Part shown: positions 26,209-36,347 of the stretch, piece by piece | Numbering within the stretch: the first letter of the stretch is position 1 | Layout of the letters: each line of letters opens with the position of its first letter | Source of the DNA: Oligoflexales bacterium | GTDB taxonomy: Bacteria; Bdellovibrionota_B; Oligoflexia; Oligoflexales; RGVZ01 | Assembly: GCA_947494335.1 (NCBI GenBank) | Contig: CANLUT010000001.1 | Location: 62,001 to 126,000, forward strand | Length of the DNA: 64,000 bases | Direction of reading: 5' to 3' | Position numbers and translations under genes: made by a program | The notes under the pieces: model-generated | Told to the model about the DNA's origin: nothing | Seen by the model: only the letters and a program-made list of their open reading frames with translations | The model's database searches: none

Positions 26209-26574
26209 ATGTCCAGGCCAGGATCCGGCGCTCAAATGTACGAGAACTTTTTTGAGTCAAATGTGCCTCCTTTGCCACTGCCGATGATTTGGCGTGTTGT
26301 TTACAATGAGGCCATTCGAGGCAACCATATCCTCTTTGATGCCGACGATATTAAAGCCATTGAGGACTACTATCACTCGCCCAGCTTTAAATTAAGCTCC
26401 GATAACAGCGGCGCGATGGCGCGCTTTGCGGTGAAATTTTTCGGAAGTAGTGATTTCGGCGAGATGAAGTCGCTTTTCAAATCCTTAACTTTGGAACAAA
26501 AAGCAGTTGCGTTAATACTGTACCGCCGGTCGATCAGCGTGTGGAAAGATTGGCTCAAGCGTAATTTACACTAA
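26209..26574 (+). CDS. Small uncharacterised cytosolic protein under sigma-54-type promoter
   Basis: 121 residues from ATG 26209 (the track begins two codons earlier at a TTG). No signal peptide or membrane segment. The sequence is mixed helical, with PPLPLPMIWRVVYNEAI near the N-terminus and a conserved-looking C-terminal helix SLTLEQKAVALILYRRSISVWKDW. I do not recognise the family. Reasons to believe it is real: normal codon structure, its own promoter and 5' hairpin, and a strong terminator 17 bp after the stop. It faces away from the fimbria and signalling block. Confidence 0.72.
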   Translation: MSRPGSGAQMYENFFESNVPPLPLPMIWRVVYNEAIRGNHILFDADDIKAIEDYYHSPSFKLSSDNSGAMARFAVKFFGSSDFGEMKSLFKSLTLEQKAVALILYRRSISVWKDWLKRNLH

Positions 26575-26590
26575 ACACTATCTAATTAAA

Positions 26591-26619
26591 AACCCGCCGG
26601 AATTCACCGGCGGGTTTTT
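26591..26619. terminator. Bidirectional Rho-independent terminator
   Basis: AACCCGCCGG-AATTCA-CCGGCGGGTT, 10-bp perfect stem with T-runs on both strands; serves the 26209 gene and the convergent clpB. Confidence 0.95.
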
Positions 26620-26643
26620 GCATTTTATGAGTGCTCTGTTTAC

Positions 26644-29253
26644 CTACACTACAGTTACAGATAACGTCCCGCCTTTTTCGTCGACTTTTACGTTTGATCC
26701 CTCCGTTATGCCGCCTGCAATCAACGCACGTCCAATTTTCGTCTCAAGATCACGCTGCAGATAACGTTTTAGGGGGCGTGCGCCGAATACTGGATCGTAG
26801 GCTGTAGCAGCAATATGCGAAATGGCTTCTTCCGTGAGCTGAAGTGCAATATGTCTATCGGATAGACGACGAGCTAAGGATGCTGTCAGTAATCGGACAA
26901 TTTGCTTGATTTCGTCCAACTTCAGCGGTTTAAAGAGAACTATATCGTCTATTCGGTTCAGCAACTCTGGTCGAAAGTGACCGCGCAAGGTGTCCATAAC
27001 CTGCTTGCGAGCTGTGTCACGAATTTCTCCATCACTATTGACACCCTCCAGTAAAAATTGAGCGCCAATGTTACTTGTCATGATAACAACGGTATCCTTA
27101 AAGTTTACGACGCGGCCTTGGTTGTCTGTAAGACGACCTTCATCTAAAAGTTGCAGTAGAATGTTGAAAACGTCTGGGTGTGCTTTTTCGATCTCATCGA
27201 ATAAGAGGACGCTGTATGGCCTGCGCCGTACTGCTTCTGTAAGCTGTCCGCCCTCATCGTAGCCCACATAGCCTGGAGGCGCGCCTATCAGTCGACTGAC
27301 AGCATGTTTTTCCATGTACTCAGACATGTCGATACGAATGATGTTGTCTTCTGAATCAAATAAGGTCTCAGCCAATGCTTTTGCCAGTTCAGTTTTCCCA
27401 ACTCCGGTTGGCCCTAAAAATAAGAAGCTACCGATGGGGCGCTTTGGGTCTTTTATGCCTGCGCGAGCACGGATTACAGCGTCAGCGACCAGTTGCACGG
27501 CCTCATGTTGTCCGACGACTCGGTCATGCAATATTTTGTCCAGCTTTAGCAGTTTTTCTCTCTCGCCCTCCATGAGTTTTTTCACTGGAATTCCGGTCCA
27601 CCGTGCAACAATCTCGGCAATTTCGTCATCTGTTACCTCTTCGCGTAAAAGACGGCTGGATTCTCCTGTTTGTGCTGCAAACTTAGCCTCCTCTTGCTGG
27701 AGTCGTTTGATCAACTCTGGCAATTTTCCGTGTTTTAGCTCTGCAACCTTTGAGAGGTCGTAAGCGCGCTCAGCTTTTTCAATCTCTTGACGAATCTTTT
27801 CAATTTCTGTTCGGAGGCTCGTTAGAGCATGGAGTTTGGTCTTTTCTGATTCGTATTGTGCGCGAAGTGTGTGAAGTTTTTCCTTCTCCGAGGAGAGTTC
27901 TTTTTGCAGAACCGACAGTCGATCAACACTGGCCTTGTCTTTTTCTTTTTTCAAAGCTGCTTCTTCGATCTCAAGTTGCATGACACGTCTTTGCGCTTGG
28001 TCTACCTCAGTAGGCATGGAGTCCATCTCTGTCCGAATCATTGCACTTGCTTCGTCGACGAGATCAATCGCTTTATCAGGCAAAAATCTCTCGGTGATGT
28101 AGCGATGTGATAGGGTTGCTGCAGAAACCAAGGCGTGATCGTGAATTTTTACTCCATGATGAATCTCGAATCGTTCTTTGAGTCCGCGCAAAATTGAGAT
28201 GGTGTCCTCAACGGATGGTTCTTCGACGTATACAGGCTGAAATCTTCGCTCTAACGCTGGATCCTTCTCTATATGCTGTCGATACTCGTCGAGCGTTGTT
28301 GCGCCGATGCAATTAAGTTCCCCACGTGCCAGCATCGGTTTTAGCATGTTACCAGCATCCATGGCGCCGTCTGCTTTGCCAGCTCCAACGATTGTATGTA
28401 GTTCATCAATGAAAAGAATGATGCGTCCGGCGCTGTTTTTGACTTCATTCAAGACGGCCTTAAGTCTTTCCTCAAATTCACCGCGATATTTTGCACCTGC
28501 GATCAGGCTTCCCATGTCGAGCGAAAATATGCTCCGTTCACGCAGACCTTCAGGCACGTCTCCACGCACAATACGGTGAGCAAGACCCTCTGCGATAGCA
28601 GTCTTTCCCACACCTGGTTCACCAATGAGAACTGGGTTATTTTTTGTCTTTCGTGACAGGATCCGAATGACGCGGCGTATTTCTTCGTCTCGTCCAATAA
28701 CAGGATCTAGCTTCCCGTCCCGTGCGGCTTTTACTAAATCACGACCATAGCGTTCAAGCGCTTCATAGCTCCCTTCCGGTGTTGCGCTGGTAACTCGCTG
28801 GTTGCCTCGCACGCTGTTAAGGGCGTGTAAAAAGTTTTGCCGATTTAGTCCTGCGGAGGCAAATACTTTGGCTAGTGACGTATTCGGTGCGTTTTTTATC
28901 AGCTCAATAAAGATGTGTTCGACGGATACGTATTCGTCCTTTAGTCTCTCAGCCTCTTTTTCGGCGTCGATAAGAATCCGCGATAGTCTTTGACTGAGGA
29001 AAATTCGGGATGGATCGTAACCAGGACCGGCAATTTTAGGTTTCTTGGTCAGTTCCGATTGAATTTGTGCATCCATCCCCCCCACATCAATGTCCATTTT
29101 GCCAAGAAGCCTGCTAATTAGACCGTCTTTTTGCTCAATGAGAGACAAAGCCATGTGTTCGACGTCGACATCATTGTGTCCGTAGGTCACAGCTTTCTTT
29201 TGGGCATCGGCCAGAGCTTCCTGTGATTTTTGAGTAAATTTATTAAGATCCAT
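26644..29253 (-). CDS. clpB: Disaggregase ClpB
   Basis: 869 residues, the usual size. Hexameric AAA+ unfoldase that works with DnaK to dissolve protein aggregates in the cytosol. The N-domain (1-150) has the paired Clp repeats. NBD1 carries [13 protein letters not shown] and [14 protein letters not shown]; the coiled-coil M-domain spans about 410-530 (rich in [16 protein letters not shown]); NBD2 carries [16 protein letters not shown] and [14 protein letters not shown]. The M-domain separates it from ClpA and ClpC. AAGGAGG precedes ATG 29253, and a TTGACA-type promoter lies 35-60 bp upstream. Monocistronic with a strong terminator. Confidence 0.97.
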   Translation of the reverse strand: MDLNKFTQKSQEALADAQKKAVTYGHNDVDVEHMALSLIEQKDGLISRLLGKMDIDVGGMDAQIQSELTKKPKIAGPGYDPSRIFLSQRLSRILIDAEKEAERLKDEYVSVEHIFIELIKNAPNTSLAKVFASAGLNRQNFLHALNSVRGNQRVTSATPEGSYEALERYGRDLVKAARDGKLDPVIGRDEEIRRVIRILSRKTKNNPVLIGEPGVGKTAIAEGLAHRIVRGDVPEGLRERSIFSLDMGSLIAGAKYRGEFEERLKAVLNEVKNSAGRIILFIDELHTIVGAGKADGAMDAGNMLKPMLARGELNCIGATTLDEYRQHIEKDPALERRFQPVYVEEPSVEDTISILRGLKERFEIHHGVKIHDHALVSAATLSHRYITERFLPDKAIDLVDEASAMIRTEMDSMPTEVDQAQRRVMQLEIEEAALKKEKDKASVDRLSVLQKELSSEKEKLHTLRAQYESEKTKLHALTSLRTEIEKIRQEIEKAERAYDLSKVAELKHGKLPELIKRLQQEEAKFAAQTGESSRLLREEVTDDEIAEIVARWTGIPVKKLMEGEREKLLKLDKILHDRVVGQHEAVQLVADAVIRARAGIKDPKRPIGSFLFLGPTGVGKTELAKALAETLFDSEDNIIRIDMSEYMEKHAVSRLIGAPPGYVGYDEGGQLTEAVRRRPYSVLLFDEIEKAHPDVFNILLQLLDEGRLTDNQGRVVNFKDTVVIMTSNIGAQFLLEGVNSDGEIRDTARKQVMDTLRGHFRPELLNRIDDIVLFKPLKLDEIKQIVRLLTASLARRLSDRHIALQLTEEAISHIAATAYDPVFGARPLKRYLQRDLETKIGRALIAGGITEGSNVKVDEKGGTLSVTVV

Positions 29254-29286
29254 ATGTTGACCTCCTTGAGAACGAGTCTCTGGGTA

Positions 29287-29316
29287 TCAATATGGATTCA
29301 ATTTTCAGGTTGTCAA
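29287..29316 (-). promoter_or_regulatory. Promoter of clpB
   Basis: On the minus strand: TTGACA (plus 29311-29316), 18-bp spacer, TATTGA (29287-29292). The -35 is a perfect sigma-70 hexamer; the preceding CTCC is not an obvious sigma-32 element. Confidence 0.55.
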
Positions 29317-29344
29317 GGAGGCTAGGAAACGAGGTAAGACGGCG

Positions 29345-30622
29345 TTACTCTGCTCCGGCCATGACGGCAAGGGCGGCTACATTCATCTTTAGTATAGCAG
29401 CACCCATTTCCCGCGATATTTTGTCGATAGTGTCGGTCGTCCGATGGTACGCAGGATAGCTTCCCCAATCGTTGTCAATGGTCAAAATTGCTGGAATGCC
29501 GTTATCTATAAACGGCATGTGATCGCTTCCAAATGGGTTAAATGTTGTAAAGTAGCGAAGACCTGGAACCAAACTTGCCGCTGTTGCAAATTGATCTGTC
29601 AGGTGTTTGAAGTCCCTGGACGTCTCAAGCAACACATCTTCTGAATCATCCGTTGAGTAACCGATCATATCCATGTTTATGACGGCCTTGATACGACTTT
29701 TAACGTTAGTGGGTAGACTTCTGACGTAGGCCTTGGATCCCCATAATCCCTGCTCTTCGCCGCTAAACACGATAAAAATGAACGTGGCAGAAGTTTTTCT
29801 TGAAGCAAACACTCTAGCCATTTCCAGAACTCCCGCAGATCCTGAGGCATTGTCTTCCGCACCAGGGGCAGCGCGTGATGTTTGTTCGCTGATGGAGTCG
29901 TAGTGCCCTCCGACTACATAGATGTCTCCTGCTTCGGTTGGATTGAAAGTCGCAACCACATTCCAGGCGTCTCGTCCGCTGACTGAAAATTTTTGTAGCG
30001 TGACTGATGCCGGATTTAGGGATTCGAATTGGGACTTGAACCAATCCCGCGCTGAAACAATGTCAACCGAAGAGATGTGACGGTTCCAGTTGGTAAGTGT
30101 TGCCACGTCCCCATACCAACGCACTACATCTACTTCATCCATGATCGCTTTTACAATGGAGCTCTGCTCAGTATTTAACGAGTGTTGTTTCCTTGAATGC
30201 GTCGACGATTCTACATAGGTTTTATTTTTTTCAAATTTCATGACCTTCATGTGGTCATTTGACTCAAGCCCCTGCCCCTGGGTGGCCAGCATTATACGTC
30301 CACTCTGTGCGATTAATTTCATACCAGCAGGCAATTCGTGCCGATGGCCTGCCACAACGAGTACAAGATCCTCAGCCAGTAACTGAGACCACATGTTTTG
30401 AAAGTCCAAACCAGATTCTAGAAGTTTCTTATGAAGACCTCCGACAACGAGGCTGTCGCCCAGTTCGGACCACCAGCTGAAAGCTGGATTTTTTTTGGTT
30501 TTCTCGAGGGTCTCAAGGTCCATAGTTTCGATATCAATGATGGCCACCGCATCAACCGCCTGGTGGTTAAAAGATGCTACAAGCAAGCATGAACAGATCG
30601 CTAAAAATATGGTGCGCATCAT
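29345..30622 (-). CDS. Secreted M28 family zinc aminopeptidase
   Basis: 425 residues. Signal peptide MMRTIFLAICSCLLVASFNHQAVDA, then an N-terminal region of about 190 residues without recognised domain, then a complete M28 catalytic domain. The zinc ligands are all present in order: GGHYDS (His), GAEDNASGSAG (Asp), FSGEEQGLWGS (catalytic and ligand Glu), NMDMIGY (Asp) and YHRTTDT (His). SDHMPF fits the substrate pocket. Expected to release N-terminal residues from peptides outside the cytoplasm. It lies upstream of and codirectional with clpB but is probably transcribed separately. Confidence 0.93.
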   Translation of the reverse strand: MMRTIFLAICSCLLVASFNHQAVDAVAIIDIETMDLETLEKTKKNPAFSWWSELGDSLVVGGLHKKLLESGLDFQNMWSQLLAEDLVLVVAGHRHELPAGMKLIAQSGRIMLATQGQGLESNDHMKVMKFEKNKTYVESSTHSRKQHSLNTEQSSIVKAIMDEVDVVRWYGDVATLTNWNRHISSVDIVSARDWFKSQFESLNPASVTLQKFSVSGRDAWNVVATFNPTEAGDIYVVGGHYDSISEQTSRAAPGAEDNASGSAGVLEMARVFASRKTSATFIFIVFSGEEQGLWGSKAYVRSLPTNVKSRIKAVINMDMIGYSTDDSEDVLLETSRDFKHLTDQFATAASLVPGLRYFTTFNPFGSDHMPFIDNGIPAILTIDNDWGSYPAYHRTTDTIDKISREMGAAILKMNVAALAVMAGAE

Positions 30623-30733
30623 GACCTCGAAAGTGTGAGATTTTCTGGAATGATATCAACTAATCAAAGTAGATCCCAATGGATTTCAGCTGATGGTGGG
30701 CTCCGAAGCCTTCTGAGATTCCGGAGGGGCAAA

Positions 30734-30752
30734 GTGTCAGGTCTTTGGTCAG
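30734..30752. promoter_or_regulatory. Degenerate copy of the 19-bp palindromic motif
   Basis: GTGTCAGGTCTTTGGTCAG matches the 26041 palindrome at 12 of 19 positions and lies 74 bp before the 30826 sigma-54 element. Symmetry is poor, so this may be chance. Confidence 0.2.
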
Positions 30753-30825
30753 TTTGTATGGATTCGTAACGATTTTTACCGATTTTTGTGGCCTAAGGTC
30801 CTGATTTCTCAAGAGGTACTTACCG

Positions 30826-30841
30826 TGGCACGTGGGTTGCT
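30826..30841 (+). promoter_or_regulatory. Sigma-54 -24/-12 promoter, perfect consensus
   Basis: TGGCACGTGGGTTGCT matches TGGCACRNNNNTTGCW at every defined base. Predicted start is about 30852, leader about 77 nt, gene ATG at 30929. Confidence 0.85.
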
Positions 30842-30853
30842 CATGGGGCGATG

Positions 30854-30873
30854 GACGGTCTATACCCACCGTC
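30854..30873 (+). other. 5'-terminal mRNA stem-loop
   Basis: GACGGT-N8-ACCGTC, perfect 6-bp stem, starting about 2 nt after the predicted transcription start. Confidence 0.4.
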
Positions 30874-30928
30874 TTTGTCTTTGAGCTGTTGCTGAACCTA
30901 TGTTGTTGATCTGTTGTGGAGGTTGTTT

Positions 30929-31699
30929 ATGAGGGTGTGTTTTTCTATTGGTATTTTTGTTTCCTCTTTGGTGCTGGCGGCCTGTGGCTCACAAGCACCT
31001 CATCGTGATTTAAGTCAAAACTCGAAAGGCTCTGAATCTTTGACAAGAGATTCCATGCCGAAGCTGATGATTGCTCGGGTTGCCAACGACAGTGCTGATG
31101 AAGAGTCGGCTGTTGTTGAAATCAGAACTGTCGATGCAGATGTTAAAATTTCATCTCATGAAGCTGCAGCTAGAGCTTTCGAAGCTGGTCGATCTCTCTC
31201 TGTAGACGATCAAGTTTCTGCTTCTTTAGTTGGTAATAAAACCGCGCAGGTTGATTTGGGTGCGCCCGTTCAATCTCCGGTACAATCATCTGTTGTTACC
31301 AAAACAACAGGATGTGTCGATCCTTGCAATGGTCAAGTTGTTCAATCCAGTAAGTCTTCAACCGGTTATATCCGCGCTCAACGCGGCGGATTATTCTACG
31401 GCCGCGGACTATTTGGAATTCTGAGACCACGCATTCTTTGTCGTTGTGGTGACGTCGGTTATAACCAATCCGGTGTCTATTCATCTAAGAGTTATAACTA
31501 TAGTGTTTATCAGCAAGCTCCAGTTGTTCAGCAGAACATGCCAGGACAGGTTGCGGTCCCAACGCAATCGCCGGTCCCTGGTAAAGCGACAACGGGGTAC
31601 GGTCCGACCCCTGTTACTTATTACCCAGGTGGAACGACCAGCGGATCGACACCGTCTACGCAAACGACGAACGCAAATACCGGCGGACGTTTGAACTAA
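30929..31699 (+). CDS. Secreted lipoprotein, paralogue of the 5222 product
   Basis: 256 residues from ATG 30929, six bases after GGAGG; the track's upstream TTG start runs through the ribosome-binding site and is rejected. Lipoprotein signal MRVCFSIGIFVSSLVLAAC. The core PKLMIARV ... DVKISSHEAAARAFEAG aligns with PKMLIGRI ... DVKISSGADAERAFKEG of the first copy, and both have a short GGLF...LRP segment and a Pro/Gln/Tyr tail containing YPGG. This copy adds a Cys cluster (CVDPCNG and CRCGD). Function unknown. Both copies share promoter type, U/G-rich leader and a terminator, so they probably respond to the same activator. Confidence 0.85.
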   Translation: MRVCFSIGIFVSSLVLAACGSQAPHRDLSQNSKGSESLTRDSMPKLMIARVANDSADEESAVVEIRTVDADVKISSHEAAARAFEAGRSLSVDDQVSASLVGNKTAQVDLGAPVQSPVQSSVVTKTTGCVDPCNGQVVQSSKSSTGYIRAQRGGLFYGRGLFGILRPRILCRCGDVGYNQSGVYSSKSYNYSVYQQAPVVQQNMPGQVAVPTQSPVPGKATTGYGPTPVTYYPGGTTSGSTPSTQTTNANTGGRLN

Positions 31700-31755
31700 G
31701 CGAACGGTTTCCAAAGCCCCCTGTCGGGGGAGACGCTCAAAGACTGAAATCAGGA

Positions 31756-31787
31756 AAGCCAGGCACCCTCGGGTGCTTGGCTTTTTT
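31756..31787 (+). terminator. Rho-independent terminator after the 30929 lipoprotein
   Basis: AAGCCAGGCACCC / GGGTGCTTGGCTT (one G-U pair), 2-nt turn that will open to a larger loop, then TTTT. Confidence 0.9.
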
Positions 31788-31939
31788 GTATGTGCCTCGG
31801 ATGGAAGTCCCAATCTATAATATCAATTATTTCGAGTGATTAGAGTCCTGATGTCAGTGGGTGAATGATCTTGCTAAAGGTCCTGGAAAGGCGCAGAATA
31901 GGGCGCTTTGTTAGCTTGTGACCTATATGGAGTTCTGCG

Positions 31940-33232
31940 ATGGCTCGTTCCTGGCAACAGTCCCGGTCTTTGTTTGCGGATGCTATGAAAGTAATCCCTG
32001 GCGGAGTCAACTCACCTGTCCGCGCATTCAAATCAGTTGATGGTGAGCCTATCTTTATTCAGCGTGCTCTCGGAAGCCGCCTTTGGGACGCTGATGGAAA
32101 TGAATACATTGATTACGTTGGAAGTTGGGGACCTGCGATTGTGGGGCATGCTCATCCTGACGTTCTGGCAACGGTTAGTCGGGTTGCGGCCAATGGTATT
32201 TCATTTGGAGCGCCCACTGAGCTTGAAACAACTCTTGCCCATGCGGTAATCAAGTTGTTGCCAAGTATAGAGATGATTCGATTTGTTTCATCGGGAACCG
32301 AAGCCTGCATGTCGGTCTTACGTGTTGCTCGTGCCTTCACCAATCGCAGTAAGATCATCAAATTTGAGGGCTGCTATCACGGTCATGGAGACATGCTGCT
32401 CGTGAAGGCGGGAAGTGGCGCGGCCACGCTTGGGGTTCCAGATAGTCCTGGTGTCCCCTCTGGTACGGCCGCTGACACGTTAACGGTTCCTTTCAATGAC
32501 TTAGGGGCTGTTGCAGCTTTATTTGAAAAGCACCCCGAAGATATTGCAGCACTGATTCTGGAGCCCATGGTGGGAAACAGCGGTTTTATTCGGCCTGAGC
32601 CAGGATTTTTGGAAGGTCTTCGAGCACTGTGTTCGCGTTTTCGTGCGCTGCTGATTTTTGATGAAGTGATGACCGGATTTAGGGTTGGAATTCATGGTGT
32701 TCAGGGACTTTATGGCATCACTCCTGATTTAACATGTCTTGGAAAAGTCATCGGTGGTGGGATGCCATTGGCCGCTTATGGCGGTCGTCGCGACATTATG
32801 GCGAAGGTGGCACCGAGTGGGCCTGTCTATCAGGCCGGAACTCTGTCGGGCAATCCTGTTGCCGTGTCCTGTGGTCTCAAGACTTTGGAGTTGATCTCTC
32901 GTCCCGGATTTTTTGATCAGTTGAGTCGCCGCACATCGGATTTAGTTGAAGGTTTAAAGAGTTCTGCAAAGACGTATAACATTCCGTTTGTGGCGGACAG
33001 TGAAGGCGGAATGTTCGGATTCTTTTTCAACAGTCGGCCCGTAAAAAACTTCGCAGATGCCAAGATGTCTGATGTAGCCAGATTCAAAAAGTTTTTTTGG
33101 GGTATGCTTGAGCATGGTGTTTATATGGCACCGTCTGCGTTTGAGGCTGGTTTTGTTTCTGGCGCTCACTCTGAAAAAGATATGTCTCTCACGCTGGAAA
33201 TTGCTGACAAGGTGATGAAAGGTTGCCGCTGA
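31940..33232 (+). CDS. hemL: Glutamate-1-semialdehyde 2,1-aminomutase
   Basis: 430 residues. PLP enzyme of the C5 route that makes 5-aminolevulinate for tetrapyrroles; cytosolic. Diagnostic stretches: [14 protein letters not shown] near residue 20, [51 protein letters not shown] and the PLP-lysine segment [16 protein letters not shown]. Start ATG 31940 with GGAG seven bases upstream. The 3' end lies within a few bases of the mqnA start, so the two are probably co-transcribed. A heme enzyme beside a menaquinone enzyme suggests a respiratory cofactor operon. Confidence 0.97.
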   Translation: MARSWQQSRSLFADAMKVIPGGVNSPVRAFKSVDGEPIFIQRALGSRLWDADGNEYIDYVGSWGPAIVGHAHPDVLATVSRVAANGISFGAPTELETTLAHAVIKLLPSIEMIRFVSSGTEACMSVLRVARAFTNRSKIIKFEGCYHGHGDMLLVKAGSGAATLGVPDSPGVPSGTAADTLTVPFNDLGAVAALFEKHPEDIAALILEPMVGNSGFIRPEPGFLEGLRALCSRFRALLIFDEVMTGFRVGIHGVQGLYGITPDLTCLGKVIGGGMPLAAYGGRRDIMAKVAPSGPVYQAGTLSGNPVAVSCGLKTLELISRPGFFDQLSRRTSDLVEGLKSSAKTYNIPFVADSEGGMFGFFFNSRPVKNFADAKMSDVARFKKFFWGMLEHGVYMAPSAFEAGFVSGAHSEKDMSLTLEIADKVMKGCR

Positions 33233-33237
33233 TCGTT

Positions 33238-34257
33238 ATGCCGCAGAGTCAAATTCAGCTCGGATGGATACCGTATTGGAACCTGCTTCCAATGCATCGC
33301 GAGTTGCAGCGCATAGCCGGAAGTCAATTGAAAGTGATGTCAGGGCACCCCAGTTTCGTGAGTCGACTTCTGGCAGAGGGTTCAGTGCAGTTGGCGCCTG
33401 CTTCAAGTATTGCGCTTTTGAAGTCTCGCCAATTGGACATGGCATTACCGCTTGGAATTGCCAGCGAAGGTCCGGTTCTAAGTGTCTACTTGGGTCTTCA
33501 GCGTGAGCATGATGATTTCTTTGAATTCGTAAAATCTCGTCAGATTTTTCTGCGAGAGAAAGCAAATGAAGCAAAATCGCTTCATCCCAACGAACCGCGT
33601 CGCCAAGCAAAATATATCTGGAGCCAAGTGCAAAGTGATCGACCAGCAGTTTTCACGTTGCCTGGCCTTAAGTTGACGACCGCATCAGCGGCATCATCTG
33701 CGTTGACCCGAGTGTTAATGCATCTTTGGCTTGGTGCGGATGCTGCGCATCAGTTGATGATAAGAGCTATGACAACAAATCCATCTGATGGTGGTATGCA
33801 GACGGCTGATATTCGTCCCCTGGAACTAGTTATTGGTGATGAAGCCCTTCAGCGTCGGCACGAGTTTTGGAAGGTGCTTGACCTGGGTCAGATTTGGTTT
33901 GAATTGACAGACTTGCCTTTTGTTTTTGGTTTATGGCAGACGAATCAACAGTCGCTGCCAGCTGGTGTCAAAGCGCTATTATTTGAGGCTGCATCCTTAG
34001 CTCAGGCTCGCATGCGCGTCGAACCACAGATTTATTTTCCTGAGACTAGACCAATGACGGCTGATGGCAAGGCAGTTGATTTGGCTGGATACTGGAAGGT
34101 TATTCAGTACAAGCTTTCAGATCGTCATCTACGCGCGCTACTTTTATATTACGCTTTGTATCATGAGATTAGCCCCGCTCCTGATTGCGATTGGATTTCT
34201 GAGCGCTTTCATCGCTGGAATCAAGCTTGGCAATCAGCCTCATTGACGTCACATTAA
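33238..34257 (+). CDS. mqnA: Chorismate dehydratase-like protein (futalosine menaquinone pathway)
   Basis: MqnA removes water from chorismate to give 3-enolpyruvylbenzoate, the first step of futalosine-route menaquinone synthesis. Family features: LGWIPYWNLLPMHREL at the N-terminus, GHPSFVSRLLAEGSVQLAPASSIALL and LPLGIASEGPVLSV. At 340 residues it is longer than typical MqnA (270-290), with an insert around residues 105-165. The start is uncertain: ATG 33238 is taken here, but TTG 33223 (10-bp overlap with hemL) is also open. The long insert leaves room for a divergent function, but the substrate-pocket motifs are kept. Confidence 0.82.
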   Translation: MPQSQIQLGWIPYWNLLPMHRELQRIAGSQLKVMSGHPSFVSRLLAEGSVQLAPASSIALLKSRQLDMALPLGIASEGPVLSVYLGLQREHDDFFEFVKSRQIFLREKANEAKSLHPNEPRRQAKYIWSQVQSDRPAVFTLPGLKLTTASAASSALTRVLMHLWLGADAAHQLMIRAMTTNPSDGGMQTADIRPLELVIGDEALQRRHEFWKVLDLGQIWFELTDLPFVFGLWQTNQQSLPAGVKALLFEAASLAQARMRVEPQIYFPETRPMTADGKAVDLAGYWKVIQYKLSDRHLRALLLYYALYHEISPAPDCDWISERFHRWNQAWQSASLTSH

Positions 34258-34272
34258 TCAAGGAGACCATCC

Positions 34273-35181
34273 ATGACATCTGTATCTATTATAGGTGTAC
34301 CCTCAGACTTAGGTGCCAATATGCGTGGAGCAAATATCGGCCCATCTGCGATTCGTATAGCTGGTTTACATGAAAAATTGAAAATGCTTGGTTGTAATGT
34401 TGAAGAGAGGGGAGACATACAGGTTCCTCTGCGAGAAATGCTTTCTAGTAGTGATGTAGCCTCAAAACACAAAGATGCGATCATCCAGATTTGCGAAAAG
34501 CTGGCTGACGAAGTTTATACGGCCATGAAGGCTGGTCGTAAGCCAATCGTCCTGGGTGGTGATCATTCAATAGGAATGGGAACGATTACTGGGGCCAGCC
34601 GCTTTGCAAAAGAACAGAATGGTCAGCTTGGTCTTCTTTGGGTGGACGCTCATGCTGATATGAATACGCCGCAGACAACGCACACCGGAAATATTCACGG
34701 CATGCCGCTGTCTGTCGTTCTTGGTCACGGTTATCCGGATTTAGTTGGTCTTGGGGGGTTTTCTCCAAAGATTTTGCCGAAGAATGTGGCATTGATTGGA
34801 ATTCGGACGTTGGACAGCGAAGAGAAAGATATCTGTCGCAAAAGCGGAATCCGCTATTTTACGATGCGAGAAATTGATGAGCGCGGGATGCATGCAGTCA
34901 TGAAGGAGGCGCTGGCGGTCGTATCGGATGGAACGGTAGGCTATCATGTTTCGTTTGACATTGACGGGATCGATCCGATGTACGCACCTGGAGTGTCGAC
35001 CCCTGTCACGGGAGGTATTAGCTACCGTGAAGCTCATCTGATTCTTGAGATGATGGCAGACACGGGTAAGTTACTGTCTATGGAATTCGTCGAGCTAAAT
35101 CCTATGTGCGACATTGAACACAAAACGGCTGGTTTGGTGGTTGATTTGATCCAATCAGCACTCGGGAAATCCATCGTTTGA
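34273..35181 (+). CDS. rocF: Arginase
   Basis: 302 residues, typical for arginase. Hydrolyses arginine to ornithine and urea with a binuclear manganese centre. The metal and active-site motifs are intact: GGDHSIGMGT, WVDAHADMNTP with TGNIHGMP, and SFDIDGIDP. SMEFVELNP near the C-terminus favours arginase over agmatinase. AAGGAG lies just upstream of ATG 34273. It sits 15 bp behind mqnA in the same direction and probably shares its transcript; I see no functional link to its neighbours. The only other catabolic gene of this kind in the window is hutU. Confidence 0.93.
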   Translation: MTSVSIIGVPSDLGANMRGANIGPSAIRIAGLHEKLKMLGCNVEERGDIQVPLREMLSSSDVASKHKDAIIQICEKLADEVYTAMKAGRKPIVLGGDHSIGMGTITGASRFAKEQNGQLGLLWVDAHADMNTPQTTHTGNIHGMPLSVVLGHGYPDLVGLGGFSPKILPKNVALIGIRTLDSEEKDICRKSGIRYFTMREIDERGMHAVMKEALAVVSDGTVGYHVSFDIDGIDPMYAPGVSTPVTGGISYREAHLILEMMADTGKLLSMEFVELNPMCDIEHKTAGLVVDLIQSALGKSIV

Positions 35182-35209
35182 TTGCAGCCTTTGCTGGTCG
35201 GAGTTTTAA

Positions 35210-36340
<1,131 letters not shown>

Positions 36341-36347
36341 AACTCGC

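Noticed and set aside
27314-27763. 149-codon ORF antisense to clpB
   Set aside because: Shadow of conserved ClpB coding sequence; no ribosome-binding site or recognisable product. The same holds for 27068, 28307 and 28802.
31900-31916. GG-N10-GC upstream of hemL
   Set aside because: Only the dinucleotide spacing fits; -12 reads TAGC and the -24 is poor. Not distinguishable from chance.
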